Shown: positions 38,237 through 45,834 of the stretch, one piece after another
Layout of the letters: the number at the start of each line of letters is the position of its first letter
Position numbering within the stretch: position 1 is the stretch's first letter
From: Nostoc foliaceum FACHB-393
GTDB lineage: Bacteria; Cyanobacteriota; Cyanobacteriia; Cyanobacteriales; Nostocaceae
Length of the DNA: 64,000 nt
Reading direction: 5' to 3'
Assembly (NCBI RefSeq): GCF_014698505.1
Contig: NZ_JACJTD010000016.1
Coordinates: forward strand, 93,921 to 157,920
The notes under the pieces: model-generated
What the model was told of the DNA's origin: nothing
Database searches by the model: none
Seen by the model: only the letters and a program-made list of their open reading frames with translations
Made by a program: the position numbers and the translations under genes

Positions 38237-38307
38237 CAGTTGACTGATGAATCTGGACTATTTATTGTACAGACGCGATGAATCGCGTCTCTAATCACTA
38301 TTTACCA

Positions 38308-39081
38308 ATGAATAAACCTCTTTTACAGGTTCACCAACTGAGTAAATCTTACGGCACAATTAAAGCGTGCGATCGCATTTCTTTTAATCTTTATCCTGGG
38401 CAAGTTCTCGGTATTGTTGGAGAATCAGGTTCAGGTAAGTCCACTTTGCTCAGTGCAGTTGCCAATCATATTGCTGTTGATCAAGGTAATGTTACTTATA
38501 CTAGCCGTAGGGGTGAAGACTTAGAAATTTTTCAACTTGCGGAAGCTAAACGGCGGTTGTTGATGCGAACTGAGTGGGGTTTTGTGCAGCAAAATCCCCG
38601 TGATGGTCTGCGAATGAAGGTCAGTGCTGGAGCAAATATCGGCGAACGCTTACTAGATATTGGGGTACGCCACTATGGCAATATTCGGGATGAGGCTGCC
38701 CACTGGCTACAACAAGTGGAAATTGACCCAGCACGGATAGATAATCTGCCAGTCCACTTTTCTGGAGGGATGCAACAAAGATTACAACTCGCCCGTGTGT
38801 TGGTAACGCGTCCTCGATTAATATTGATGGATGAACCGACAGGCGGGTTGGATGTGTCGGTACAAGCGCGTTTATTAGATTTGTTGCGATCGCTTGTCCG
38901 CAATTTTAACCTCAGCGTGATTATAGTTACCCACGATATCGGCGTAGTCAGACTGCTGGCACACAGATTATTAGTCATGCAACAGGGACAGGTGGTGGAA
39001 TCAGGTTTAACTGACCAAGTACTTGATGATCCACAACATCCATACACTCAATTATTAGTCAGCGCCGCTTTAACACCCTGA
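38308..39081 (+). CDS. phnK: C-P lyase ABC-type subunit PhnK
   Basis: 257 residues from ATG 38308 (MNKPLLQVHQLSKSYGTIKA). An upstream in-frame ATG at 38278 lies inside a dispersed GACGCGAT/ATCGCGTC palindrome and is unlikely. Walker A GESGSGKST, signature FSGGMQQR, Walker B LILMDEPTGGLDVS. PhnK binds the PhnGHIJ core; no membrane segment. Confidence 0.95.
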   Translation: MNKPLLQVHQLSKSYGTIKACDRISFNLYPGQVLGIVGESGSGKSTLLSAVANHIAVDQGNVTYTSRRGEDLEIFQLAEAKRRLLMRTEWGFVQQNPRDGLRMKVSAGANIGERLLDIGVRHYGNIRDEAAHWLQQVEIDPARIDNLPVHFSGGMQQRLQLARVLVTRPRLILMDEPTGGLDVSVQARLLDLLRSLVRNFNLSVIIVTHDIGVVRLLAHRLLVMQQGQVVESGLTDQVLDDPQHPYTQLLVSAALTP

Positions 39082-39171
39082 TGTGTTGACGGTTAACGGT
39101 TGACGGTTGACGGTTGATTGCTCAACAAAGTGTTTACCGTCATCAGTCATCAGTCATCTATTTTCTTAATT

Positions 39172-39897
39172 ATGCAATCATTAACTCTTAATCATCATCC
39201 AGTAAACTTTCCTAGCCAAGCACTTTTGCAAGTTGAGAATTTGCGAAAAAGTTTTACTCTACATCAGCAAGGAGGCATTAATCTATCGGTGTTAGAAGGA
39301 GTGTCTTTGAGCGTTAATGCTGGGGAATGTGTCGCCCTTTCTGGAGCATCCGGCAGTGGGAAATCTACATTTATGCGCTGTTTATATGCTAACTATCGCG
39401 TCGATAGTGGTTCAGTCTGGATAAAGCATCAGGAAGATTGGGTTGATTTGTGTCAACTCGCTCCCCACGAAATTTTAGCAGTCCGGCAGAAAACCATTGG
39501 ATATGTCAGTCAGTTTTTAAGAGTAATTCCCAGAGTGCCAGCGTTAGAAGTTGCCGCAGAACCACTGTTGGAATTAGGGGTAAATATAGATGTTGCATAT
39601 AACAAAGTTAAAGACTTATTTCATCGCCTCAACCTCCCGGAAAGATTGTGGTCTCTTTCTCCCACTACCTTTTCTGGAGGCGAAAAGCAACGGGTAAATA
39701 TTACTCGTGCTTTAGCAGTTGATTATCCCATTTTGCTACTAGATGAACCAACTTCAGCCCTAGACGCTACCAATCGCCAAGTAGTAATTGAACTGTTGCA
39801 AGAAAAAAAAGCTAAAGGCTGTGGCTTAATTGGCATTTTTCACGATGAAGAAGTGCGATCGCAACTTTGTAACCGCGAATTAATTTTTAATAGTTGA
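39172..39897 (+). CDS. phnL: C-P lyase ABC-type subunit PhnL
   Basis: 241 residues from ATG 39172; the TTG at 39118 is in the CATCAGTCATCAGTCATC spacer repeat. Walker A GASGSGKST, signature FSGGEKQRV, Walker B PILLLDEPTSALD, and the PhnL-type opening LLQVENLRKSFTLHQQGGIN. Acts with PhnGHI in phosphonate activation. Confidence 0.95.
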   Translation: MQSLTLNHHPVNFPSQALLQVENLRKSFTLHQQGGINLSVLEGVSLSVNAGECVALSGASGSGKSTFMRCLYANYRVDSGSVWIKHQEDWVDLCQLAPHEILAVRQKTIGYVSQFLRVIPRVPALEVAAEPLLELGVNIDVAYNKVKDLFHRLNLPERLWSLSPTTFSGGEKQRVNITRALAVDYPILLLDEPTSALDATNRQVVIELLQEKKAKGCGLIGIFHDEEVRSQLCNRELIFNS

Positions 39898-39949
39898 TGG
39901 TTGACGGTTGATGGTTGACAGTTAATTGCTCAACCAGCCCAACCAAGTG

Positions 39950-40064
39950 TTTACCATCACCAGTCATCAGTCATCAGTCATCAGTCATCAGTCACCAGTC
40001 ACCAGTCCCCTCAGTCATCAGTCACCAGTCACCAGTCACCAGTCACCAGTCACCAGTCACCAAT
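39950..40064. repeat. Heptamer tandem repeats CAGTCAT / CAGTCAC
   Basis: At least a dozen 7-mers (CAGTCAT, CAGTCAC) run from about 39960 to 40062 in the phnL-phnM spacer, with shorter versions at 36721-36745, 37345-37362 and 39139-39158. They belong to the short tandemly repeated repetitive sequences of filamentous cyanobacteria and lie between co-transcribed genes. They are multiples of seven bases, so the frame is open through part of the tract. Confidence 0.85.
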
Positions 40065-40067
40065 ATT

Positions 40068-41204
40068 ATGAATGAACAGATTTACACTAACTATCGTCTG
40101 CAACTCCCAGACAAAGAACTACTAGGTACTTTGGTAGTGCGAGATGGATTGATTGCTGATATTCAGCCAGGGATTGTGAGTCATGGTCAAAATGGACAGG
40201 GAGATTATCTATTACCAGGGTTGATTGAGTTACACACCGATAATCTCGAACGCTGTATGTCTCCCCGTCCCGGTATTCGCTGGCCTTTAGAAGCCGCAGC
40301 AGTTTATCATGATCGAGATTTAGCCAGTGCAGGAGTAACAACAGTATGTGATGCGATCGCAATTGGTGATATAGCAGCTAGTTCTCCTCGCTTATCTAAC
40401 TATGCACCGATGATTGATGTCATCTCGCAAGGACAAGCCGCCGGAAACTTTTGTGTAGAACATCGCATTCATCTGCGGTGTGAACTGGCTTTTGACAAGG
40501 TTTATGAGATTACAGCACAATACGCAGATCATCCTCTTTTATCAATGATTTCGTTGATGGATCATACTCCCGGTCAACGGCAGTTTACCCGGTTAGACAA
40601 GTTTAAAGAGTATTACATAGGAAAACACGGTGTTACTCCTGACAAAATTGACGAGTTCATCATCATTCGTCAGCAACAGCAACAACTATATGCACAAAAA
40701 AATCGTATGGCTTTAGTAGAACTTACCAAAGCCAAAGGTATTTCCTTAGCAAGTCATGATGATGCTACCGTGGAACACGTCCAAGAAGCGGTTCAAGATG
40801 GAGTAGTGCTAGCCGAGTTCCCAACTACATTAGTAGCTGCCAAAGCAGCGCATAATTTAGGATTACAAGTTTTGATGGGTGCGCCTAATTTAGTGTTAGG
40901 TGGTTCTCACTCTGGTAATGTTTCAGCTATGGAACTTGTGTTGCACAATTTAGTGGATGTAATTTCTTCTGATTACGTTCCGCAAAGCTTATTACAATCC
41001 ATTTTTATGATTGCCGAGAAGACGAACAAGCCGATTTACCAAGCTATGCAATTATTTACCTGCAATCCAGCCAAAGCCATTAATGTATTTTGCGATCGCG
41101 GTAGTCTGGAAGTAGGTAAAAGAGCCGATTTTATCATTGCTCATGATGATGGTATTGTACCGCGCTTGAGTGCAACTATCTGCCGAGGCGATCGTATTTC
41201 TTAA
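40068..41204 (+). CDS. phnM: Alpha-D-ribose 1-methylphosphonate 5-triphosphate diphosphatase, second copy
   Basis: 378 residues from ATG 40068, the same length as E. coli PhnM. The frame is open back to 39915 only because of the heptamer repeat. Motifs: LPGLIELHTDNLERCMSPRP, HRIHLRCELAFD, SLASHDDATVEHV, EFPTTLVAAKAAHNLGLQVL, MGAPNLVLGGSHSGNVSA. This is the orthodox PhnM of the locus; the copy at 35509 is divergent. Last gene of the operon. Confidence 0.93.
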   Translation: MNEQIYTNYRLQLPDKELLGTLVVRDGLIADIQPGIVSHGQNGQGDYLLPGLIELHTDNLERCMSPRPGIRWPLEAAAVYHDRDLASAGVTTVCDAIAIGDIAASSPRLSNYAPMIDVISQGQAAGNFCVEHRIHLRCELAFDKVYEITAQYADHPLLSMISLMDHTPGQRQFTRLDKFKEYYIGKHGVTPDKIDEFIIIRQQQQQLYAQKNRMALVELTKAKGISLASHDDATVEHVQEAVQDGVVLAEFPTTLVAAKAAHNLGLQVLMGAPNLVLGGSHSGNVSAMELVLHNLVDVISSDYVPQSLLQSIFMIAEKTNKPIYQAMQLFTCNPAKAINVFCDRGSLEVGKRADFIIAHDDGIVPRLSATICRGDRIS

Positions 41205-41270
41205 ATTAAAAATATTACATATAAATATAACCTTTATGCTTAGAATTGCTTCTAGAGCAATCCCAGCTAT

Positions 41271-41570
41271 CTACATCTTTACATCAGCTGCGGCAATCAA
41301 ATAATTTGATTGTTGCCGACTATGCCCAAAGCGATCGCGGCAATAATCTTCAAATGTTTTATGCGTGGAGCGATAAAGCCGTCTGTCCCTCAATTCCGTC
41401 AGCGCTTTCCCCGCCTCAAAAAACGCCCGTTCCACTTTCCTCTCCAGGAGTAGGCGATCGCTCTGTTCTTCCTCTGTCAACTCTGGAACTTCAACAGCAG
41501 TAAGCGTAATTGTTGCTGAACTTGGATCTACTTGCTGGGAGATATCCTCGTTTACGGGAGCGATGCGATT
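41271..41570 (-). pseudogene. Truncated cyanobacterial hypothetical protein (DRRLYRSTHKTFEDYCRDRF family)
   Basis: Open from about 41570 to a stop at 41271. It reads RAFFEAGKALTELRDRRLYR then STHKTFEDYCRDRFGHSRQQ and breaks at AAADVKM. This N-terminal domain recurs in many Nostoc proteins of unknown, possibly DNA-binding, function, where it continues well beyond this point. No ATG start is visible. A fragment, part of the graveyard to 42517. Confidence 0.55.
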
Positions 41571-41734
41571 TTGTTAGATTAGACTTAAATTCTCAGTTCC
41601 AGAGGTAGATTCTCAATAAAAACAGTTATTTAGCTGCGATCGCAGCTCTAAATAGGTGACTTAGTACCCGAATTTTAAGCACCTCACAAAATGGGGTTTT
41701 TTGTACAAACCCTCGAAAAAGGGGAATAGGGAAA

Positions 41735-41889
41735 TTAGTGAACCGGGGCTTGGGTTAGCTGCTGAACAATATCATCCAAATTGATCGGGTTAGAAAATTT
41801 CCTAAACTCATAACGACCATATAAATTTATGTGCTGCCAAGCTACAGGAGAAATGTGTTTCAACTCCTCAATTCCTTGAACATCATTAG
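41735..41889 (-). pseudogene. C-terminal fragment of a Tn3-family transposase
   Basis: The reverse strand encodes DVQGIEELKHISPVAWQHIN followed by LYGRYEF and a stop at 41735. This is the terminal part of Tn3-type TnpA (LSPLGWEHINLTGxY pattern). Upstream the frame hits TGA and another gene fragment begins in a different frame. Confidence 0.6.
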
Positions 41890-42012
41890 GTCATAAGTTT
41901 GCTCTGTTTGCTCTGCTAGCAAGGCATTTTCACCCAGTAACCCCGCATTATTAAAGGCGATATCAAGCCTACCAAACTTATTGACGACGGCGGTAAACCG
42001 CGTCTTTGTGAT
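41890..42012 (-). pseudogene. Internal fragment of an SDR oxidoreductase gene
   Basis: The reverse strand reads AVVNKFGRLDIAFNNAGLLG then ENALLAEQTEQTYD, the NNAG region of a short-chain dehydrogenase. It has neither the nucleotide-binding start nor the YxxxK end. It abuts the Tn3 fragment at about 41890, so the two were probably joined by insertion or deletion. Confidence 0.6.
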
Positions 42013-42066
42013 CTATCAAAAAACCTTAACCGAAACGTATTGGGGTGGATCTAGCGAAGACACTAA

Positions 42067-42517
42067 GGAAAAGGTATCCTCATTCACACTCTGACTGAGG
42101 GCAATGGAATGCCCTTAGCTAATTCCACTACTCCAGCCAACGGAAACGAGAGAGAACAAGTCTTACCTCTAATTGATAAGGTAAAACTAAAAACTTTGAA
42201 GCGCGGGCGACCACGTAAGCGAATCAAGGTACTGGCTGCCGACAAAGGTTACGACTCAAAGCAAAAACGTGCTGACCTACGCTTTCCGAGTATTCGTCCT
42301 CAAATCCCAAAACGAGTCTGGAAAACTAAGAAAAACACTCGGTTGACCCATTAAAATCTCCGTTCCGAGATTTCAGCAGGAGCGGTGTTTTGCTTGGTAT
42401 CAACGCAAATACCGTCGTCTCGTTGTTAGATGGGAACGTCAAAAGGTTTATTTTGACGCATTCATTGACCTCGCTACCATTCACATCTGGATTAACAAAA
42501 TATTATTAGTGGGATAG
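42067..42517 (+). pseudogene. Degenerate IS5-family transposase
   Basis: Two frames are needed. First 42067-42354: GKGILIHTLTEGNGMPLANS, EREQVLPLIDKVKLKTLKRG, VLAADKGYDSKQKRADLR (the D-K-G-Y-D block of DDE transposases). Then, after a frameshift, FQQERCFAWYQRKYRRLVVR and FDAFIDLATIHIWINKILLV to a stop at 42515. The N-terminal half is missing. The 3' flank ends in the IR GAACCTATCCCACTAATAA (reverse strand, 42504-42522), shared with the MITE at 8861. Confidence 0.8.
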
Positions 42518-42607
42518 GTTCTAGTAAATCCCTGAGAAAGTTTTTGCAAAAGTTCAGTAGGGGAGTAAAATGTCTAACGATTCAATACAAAGTTAGCGAT
42601 CGCCTTC

Positions 42608-43114
42608 ATGCCTGATTCTCCTTTTCGGTTTTCGATGATTGAACCTGATGCCAAAGCACCCACATTGAAGCGCCTGCGTCAATTAAGCCGACTGCTGGAT
42701 AATGTTATTACCATTCCTGGCACGCAGGTTGGTTTTGGTCTAGATCCAATTATAGGATTAATACCTATTGGTGGTGATTTTTTGGGAATCATGTTTTCTA
42801 GCTACATCATCCTAGAAGCGGCGCGGCTGGGTGTATCTAGAGCCACTTTAGGCAAAATGGTTCTGAATGTGATCGTTGATGGCTTGGTAGGCGCTGTCCC
42901 AGTTTTGGGAGACTTTTTTGATTTTGCCTGGAGAGCTAACACTAATAATATCAAGCTATTGGAAGATTACTTAAAGTTTCCTAGCCAGCAAAAGAGTGCA
43001 GATGGGTGGTTTATCTTTGCAGTTTTGGCTGGATTGTTGCTGATTGCCATTGTCTTAGTAGCATTGCCCGTGATACTAATTAGAATGCTGTGGAATGCCC
43101 TAACAGGGGGTTAA
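42608..43114 (+). CDS. DUF4112 domain membrane protein
   Basis: 168 residues. LRQLSRLLDNVITIPGTQVG, then FGLDPIIGLIPIGGDFLGIM and LNVIVDGLVGAVPVLGDFFD are the two repeated P-[IV]-x-GD hallmarks of DUF4112. A C-terminal hydrophobic helix (FIFAVLAGLLLIAIVLVALP) suggests membrane insertion. Function unknown in the family. No co-directional operon partner is certain; an alpha/beta hydrolase follows 105 bp later. Confidence 0.9.
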   Translation: MPDSPFRFSMIEPDAKAPTLKRLRQLSRLLDNVITIPGTQVGFGLDPIIGLIPIGGDFLGIMFSSYIILEAARLGVSRATLGKMVLNVIVDGLVGAVPVLGDFFDFAWRANTNNIKLLEDYLKFPSQQKSADGWFIFAVLAGLLLIAIVLVALPVILIRMLWNALTGG

Positions 43115-43219
43115 AATAATTCGTAATTCGTAATTAAGTTTTGTAACGGTGATAAACACAAGTACCACAAAACTTGCCTTGACTCGACAGAGTGCTTACC
43201 GAGCTTCTTATTAGTTGCT

Positions 43220-44200
43220 ATGCAACTTAAACCCACAGAATTAGTTAAATTATTTATTGATAACGGAATGAAAGATTGGTGGCAAGCTACCTTTCCTAAA
43301 GGGCGGCAAAGTCTAATTATTACTGATGCTAAAGGCTATCCTGTACAAATTTCTTATGGTGAAAAAGGTAAAGGTAAACCGCTAATTTTATTACATGGCA
43401 TGGGTAGTTGGAGCTATAATTGGCGTTACAGTATAGAACCATTATCTAAATATTTTCGGGTAATTTGTTTTGATGCCAAAGGTTTTGGATTTTCCGAAAA
43501 ACCATTGTCTCGGAGAGAACACAATGGTCATCAAGTTATTGAGTTTCAAAGAGTTATTCAGGCATTATGTGATGAACCCGCAGTGATTGTAGCTGAATCT
43601 CTGGGGGGATTAGTTGCCCTTGCCCTTGCTCAAGAAAATCCGCAGTTAGTCGGGCAGCTTGTAGTAGTAAACGTACCTGTTTTTGCCGAACGTCTACCCC
43701 ATTGGGCTATGTGGTTACTTGCCCAAACACCCCTGGAAATAATCCAAACAATTGACTCCTTACGTCTGGCATATTTGTTTGCACCTCTATTGAGAGAAAT
43801 TATGGCAATAGAAAGACGTGGGGTATTATTTGATCCGTCAATTTTGACACAGGAAGATGTCTATTGGATAACTTACCCGTTTATTGAATTTCCTGGTACT
43901 ATTGCAAAAGTCGCCGAAGAGTTACAAATAGCAGCGCGAGAAATTGAAAATTGGCAAGTAAATAAGCCAAATATGCTTACCCAAATTCAAAATAACCTGA
44001 GTGCTATTAAGTGTCCTACACTAATTTTGTGGGGTAAGCAAGATAGCTGGTTTCCTGCTAGTCATGGTGAAAAATTGCATCAGCATATCCCCAATTCTAA
44101 ATTACAAATTTTGTCTAACTGCTGTCATGATGCTTCAACTGGTGCTTCTGAGGTGTTGAATGCAGCAATTATTGAGTTTTTACGAGATACTCATTTCTAA
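43220..44200 (+). CDS. Alpha/beta hydrolase
   Basis: 326 residues. Oxyanion region LILLHGMGSWSYNWR, nucleophile elbow VIVAESLGGLVALA (Ser in ESLGG), acid LILWGKQDSWFP (Asp) and His in ILSNCCHDAS. All three catalytic residues are present. Cytoplasmic or membrane-associated esterase/lipase/haloalkane-type fold; the substrate is unknown. The spacer before it carries a 'aattcgtaattcgtaatt' repeat. Confidence 0.9.
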   Translation: MQLKPTELVKLFIDNGMKDWWQATFPKGRQSLIITDAKGYPVQISYGEKGKGKPLILLHGMGSWSYNWRYSIEPLSKYFRVICFDAKGFGFSEKPLSRREHNGHQVIEFQRVIQALCDEPAVIVAESLGGLVALALAQENPQLVGQLVVVNVPVFAERLPHWAMWLLAQTPLEIIQTIDSLRLAYLFAPLLREIMAIERRGVLFDPSILTQEDVYWITYPFIEFPGTIAKVAEELQIAAREIENWQVNKPNMLTQIQNNLSAIKCPTLILWGKQDSWFPASHGEKLHQHIPNSKLQILSNCCHDASTGASEVLNAAIIEFLRDTHF

Positions 44201-44527
44201 AGATAGTTCATATTTTGATGAGAGCATCCCAAATACGTAAAATACCTCACAATTACGCGCGAGTATTTCAACAATAATTACGAATTACGTTAGCGCAGCG
44301 TTAGCGAGACTTTGAGCGTCATTACGAATTACGAATTATATAAAAAGAGAATGGGAGGAAGCATATCAGTCAGCTTTCAAACTCCCACTCTGCCATTTGC
44401 CACTGAAGTGAACAGGAATGTATACAGACGTTGCCCGTTATTTGAGGGCTAATGCGTACTTCAACAACAACGCCCGCACACATTTAATATTCCTGTTGCA
44501 GCAAATGCCAAACCTAATTATTGATAT

Positions 44528-44776
44528 TTATCTGCTGAGAAAAATACTCTGCAAATAATTGGTAGAGATAGTTTTTTCTTGTAAATCACTTAGTAGATAG
44601 TGTTTTACAAAAGGAATTTGCTTACGTGGTAGTCCCTGATAACAAAACCCTTGAAGTCGTTTATCTTTGTACAATTTAACTTGGTTAATTAGAATCTGGT
44701 TGCCATTTTGGCAGGTTTTTAAATTACCGAATTGCTCGCCTTTCCTATTGCAGCACCATCCGAAATAGATCCAGAC
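44528..44776 (-). other. Open frame without start codon, possible gene remnant
   Basis: A reverse-strand frame of 82 codons runs from after TGA at 44777 to a stop at 44528, reading IYFGWCCNRKGEQFGNLKTC, QNGNQILINQVKLYKDKRLQ, GFCYQGLPRKQIPFVKHYLL. The composition is protein-like, but no ATG, GTG or TTG with a ribosome site is seen. I do not recognise the family. The rest of the 44201-44869 spacer holds only 'attacgaattacg' repeats. Confidence 0.3.
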
Positions 44777-44869
44777 TCAGACGACAGAGATTAAGTTCAC
44801 AGAGGATTCCTAAAAAACTACTCTTGGGCGATAGTATAGCTGTAGATTCTTTCAATTCTCTGATCTACC

Positions 44870-45535
44870 ATGCCAAAACAGTCTATAGGCCTTGATAACC
44901 AACTATATAATTACCTTTTATCCGTTTCGCTGCGGGAACCGGAGATTCTTTTGAAGTTGCGCCAAGAAACAGCCAGCCATCCTCGTAGCGGAATGCAAAT
45001 TTCACCAGAACAAGGGCAGTTTATGAGACTACTGGTGCAGTTGATTGGAGCTAAGAAAACCCTGGAAGTTGGAGTATTTACAGGTTATAGCTCACTTTCT
45101 GTAGCTTTGGCACTACCAGATGATGGCAAAATTATCGCTGCTGATGTGAGTGAAGAATTTACTGCGATCGCCCGGCGTTATTGGCAAGAAGCCGGGGTTG
45201 CCGATAAAATCGATCTGCGATTAGCACCAGCTTTGGAAACTTTAGATCAACTGTTGGCAACTGGCCAAGCCGAGACATTTGATTTTGCCTTTATTGATGC
45301 TGATAAAGAAAATTATGATGGATATTATGAGCGATCGCTGCAATTGGTGCGTCCAGGTGGATTGATTGCTATTGATAACGTTTTATGGTCAGGACAAGTT
45401 GCCCAGGAGCAAAATCAAGATGAAAGCACCCAGGCTATCCGGGCGCTCAACGAAAAGTTACATCATGACGAACGGATTACCCTCTCCCTTATCCCCATTG
45501 CTGATGGACTTACTTTAGCAATCAAGCGACCTTAA
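44870..45535 (+). CDS. SAM-dependent O-methyltransferase (caffeoyl-CoA OMT type)
   Basis: 221 residues, family PF01596-like. SAM-binding motif LEVGVFTGYSSLSVALALP (near 64-82), IIAADVSEEF, the metal-binding FDFAFIDADKENYDGYYE and the end block GGLIAIDNVLWSGQV with Asp/Asn metal ligands. Cation-dependent methylation of catechol-type hydroxyls; in cyanobacteria members also act in mycosporine or other secondary pathways. No obvious pathway partner is adjacent. Confidence 0.93.
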   Translation: MPKQSIGLDNQLYNYLLSVSLREPEILLKLRQETASHPRSGMQISPEQGQFMRLLVQLIGAKKTLEVGVFTGYSSLSVALALPDDGKIIAADVSEEFTAIARRYWQEAGVADKIDLRLAPALETLDQLLATGQAETFDFAFIDADKENYDGYYERSLQLVRPGGLIAIDNVLWSGQVAQEQNQDESTQAIRALNEKLHHDERITLSLIPIADGLTLAIKRP

Positions 45536-45608
45536 TCCAGTTTGATGCCAACTTACTGTTATAGCTGTTTTTTATTTGTTGGAATAGAGTATGGCTGCAC
45601 AGATGTGC

Positions 45609-45803
45609 ATTGGTGTCAACTTAACGTGAAAGTCAGGCTAGAAGCAGCTTTTAGATATTGTCTCGTTCCCAGTCAAAGACTGGGAATGCCGTCCTAGAGA
45701 CTCCGCCTCTCTTGCTGGCGGCAGAGACGCTTTTGAGTTGCATTTCCAGCCCAGAGGCTGGAAACGAGATTTGAAAAGGCTTTTAGCTTAAGTTGACACC
45801 AAT
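45609..45803. mobile_element. MITE with perfect 16-bp ends
   Basis: ATTGGTGTCAACTTAA at 45609-45624 and TTAAGTTGACACCAAT at 45788-45803 are perfect inverted repeats. The interior holds a 'CTCGTTCCCAGTC ... GGCTGGAAACGAG' dispersed repeat. No coding capacity. Confidence 0.7.
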
Positions 45804-45834
45804 GATATCTGTTCGCCCCTAATGCGTTTTCTAC

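Noticed and set aside
39950..40064. CRISPR array
   Set aside because: Repeat unit is only seven bases with no unique spacers; it is a simple tandem repeat.
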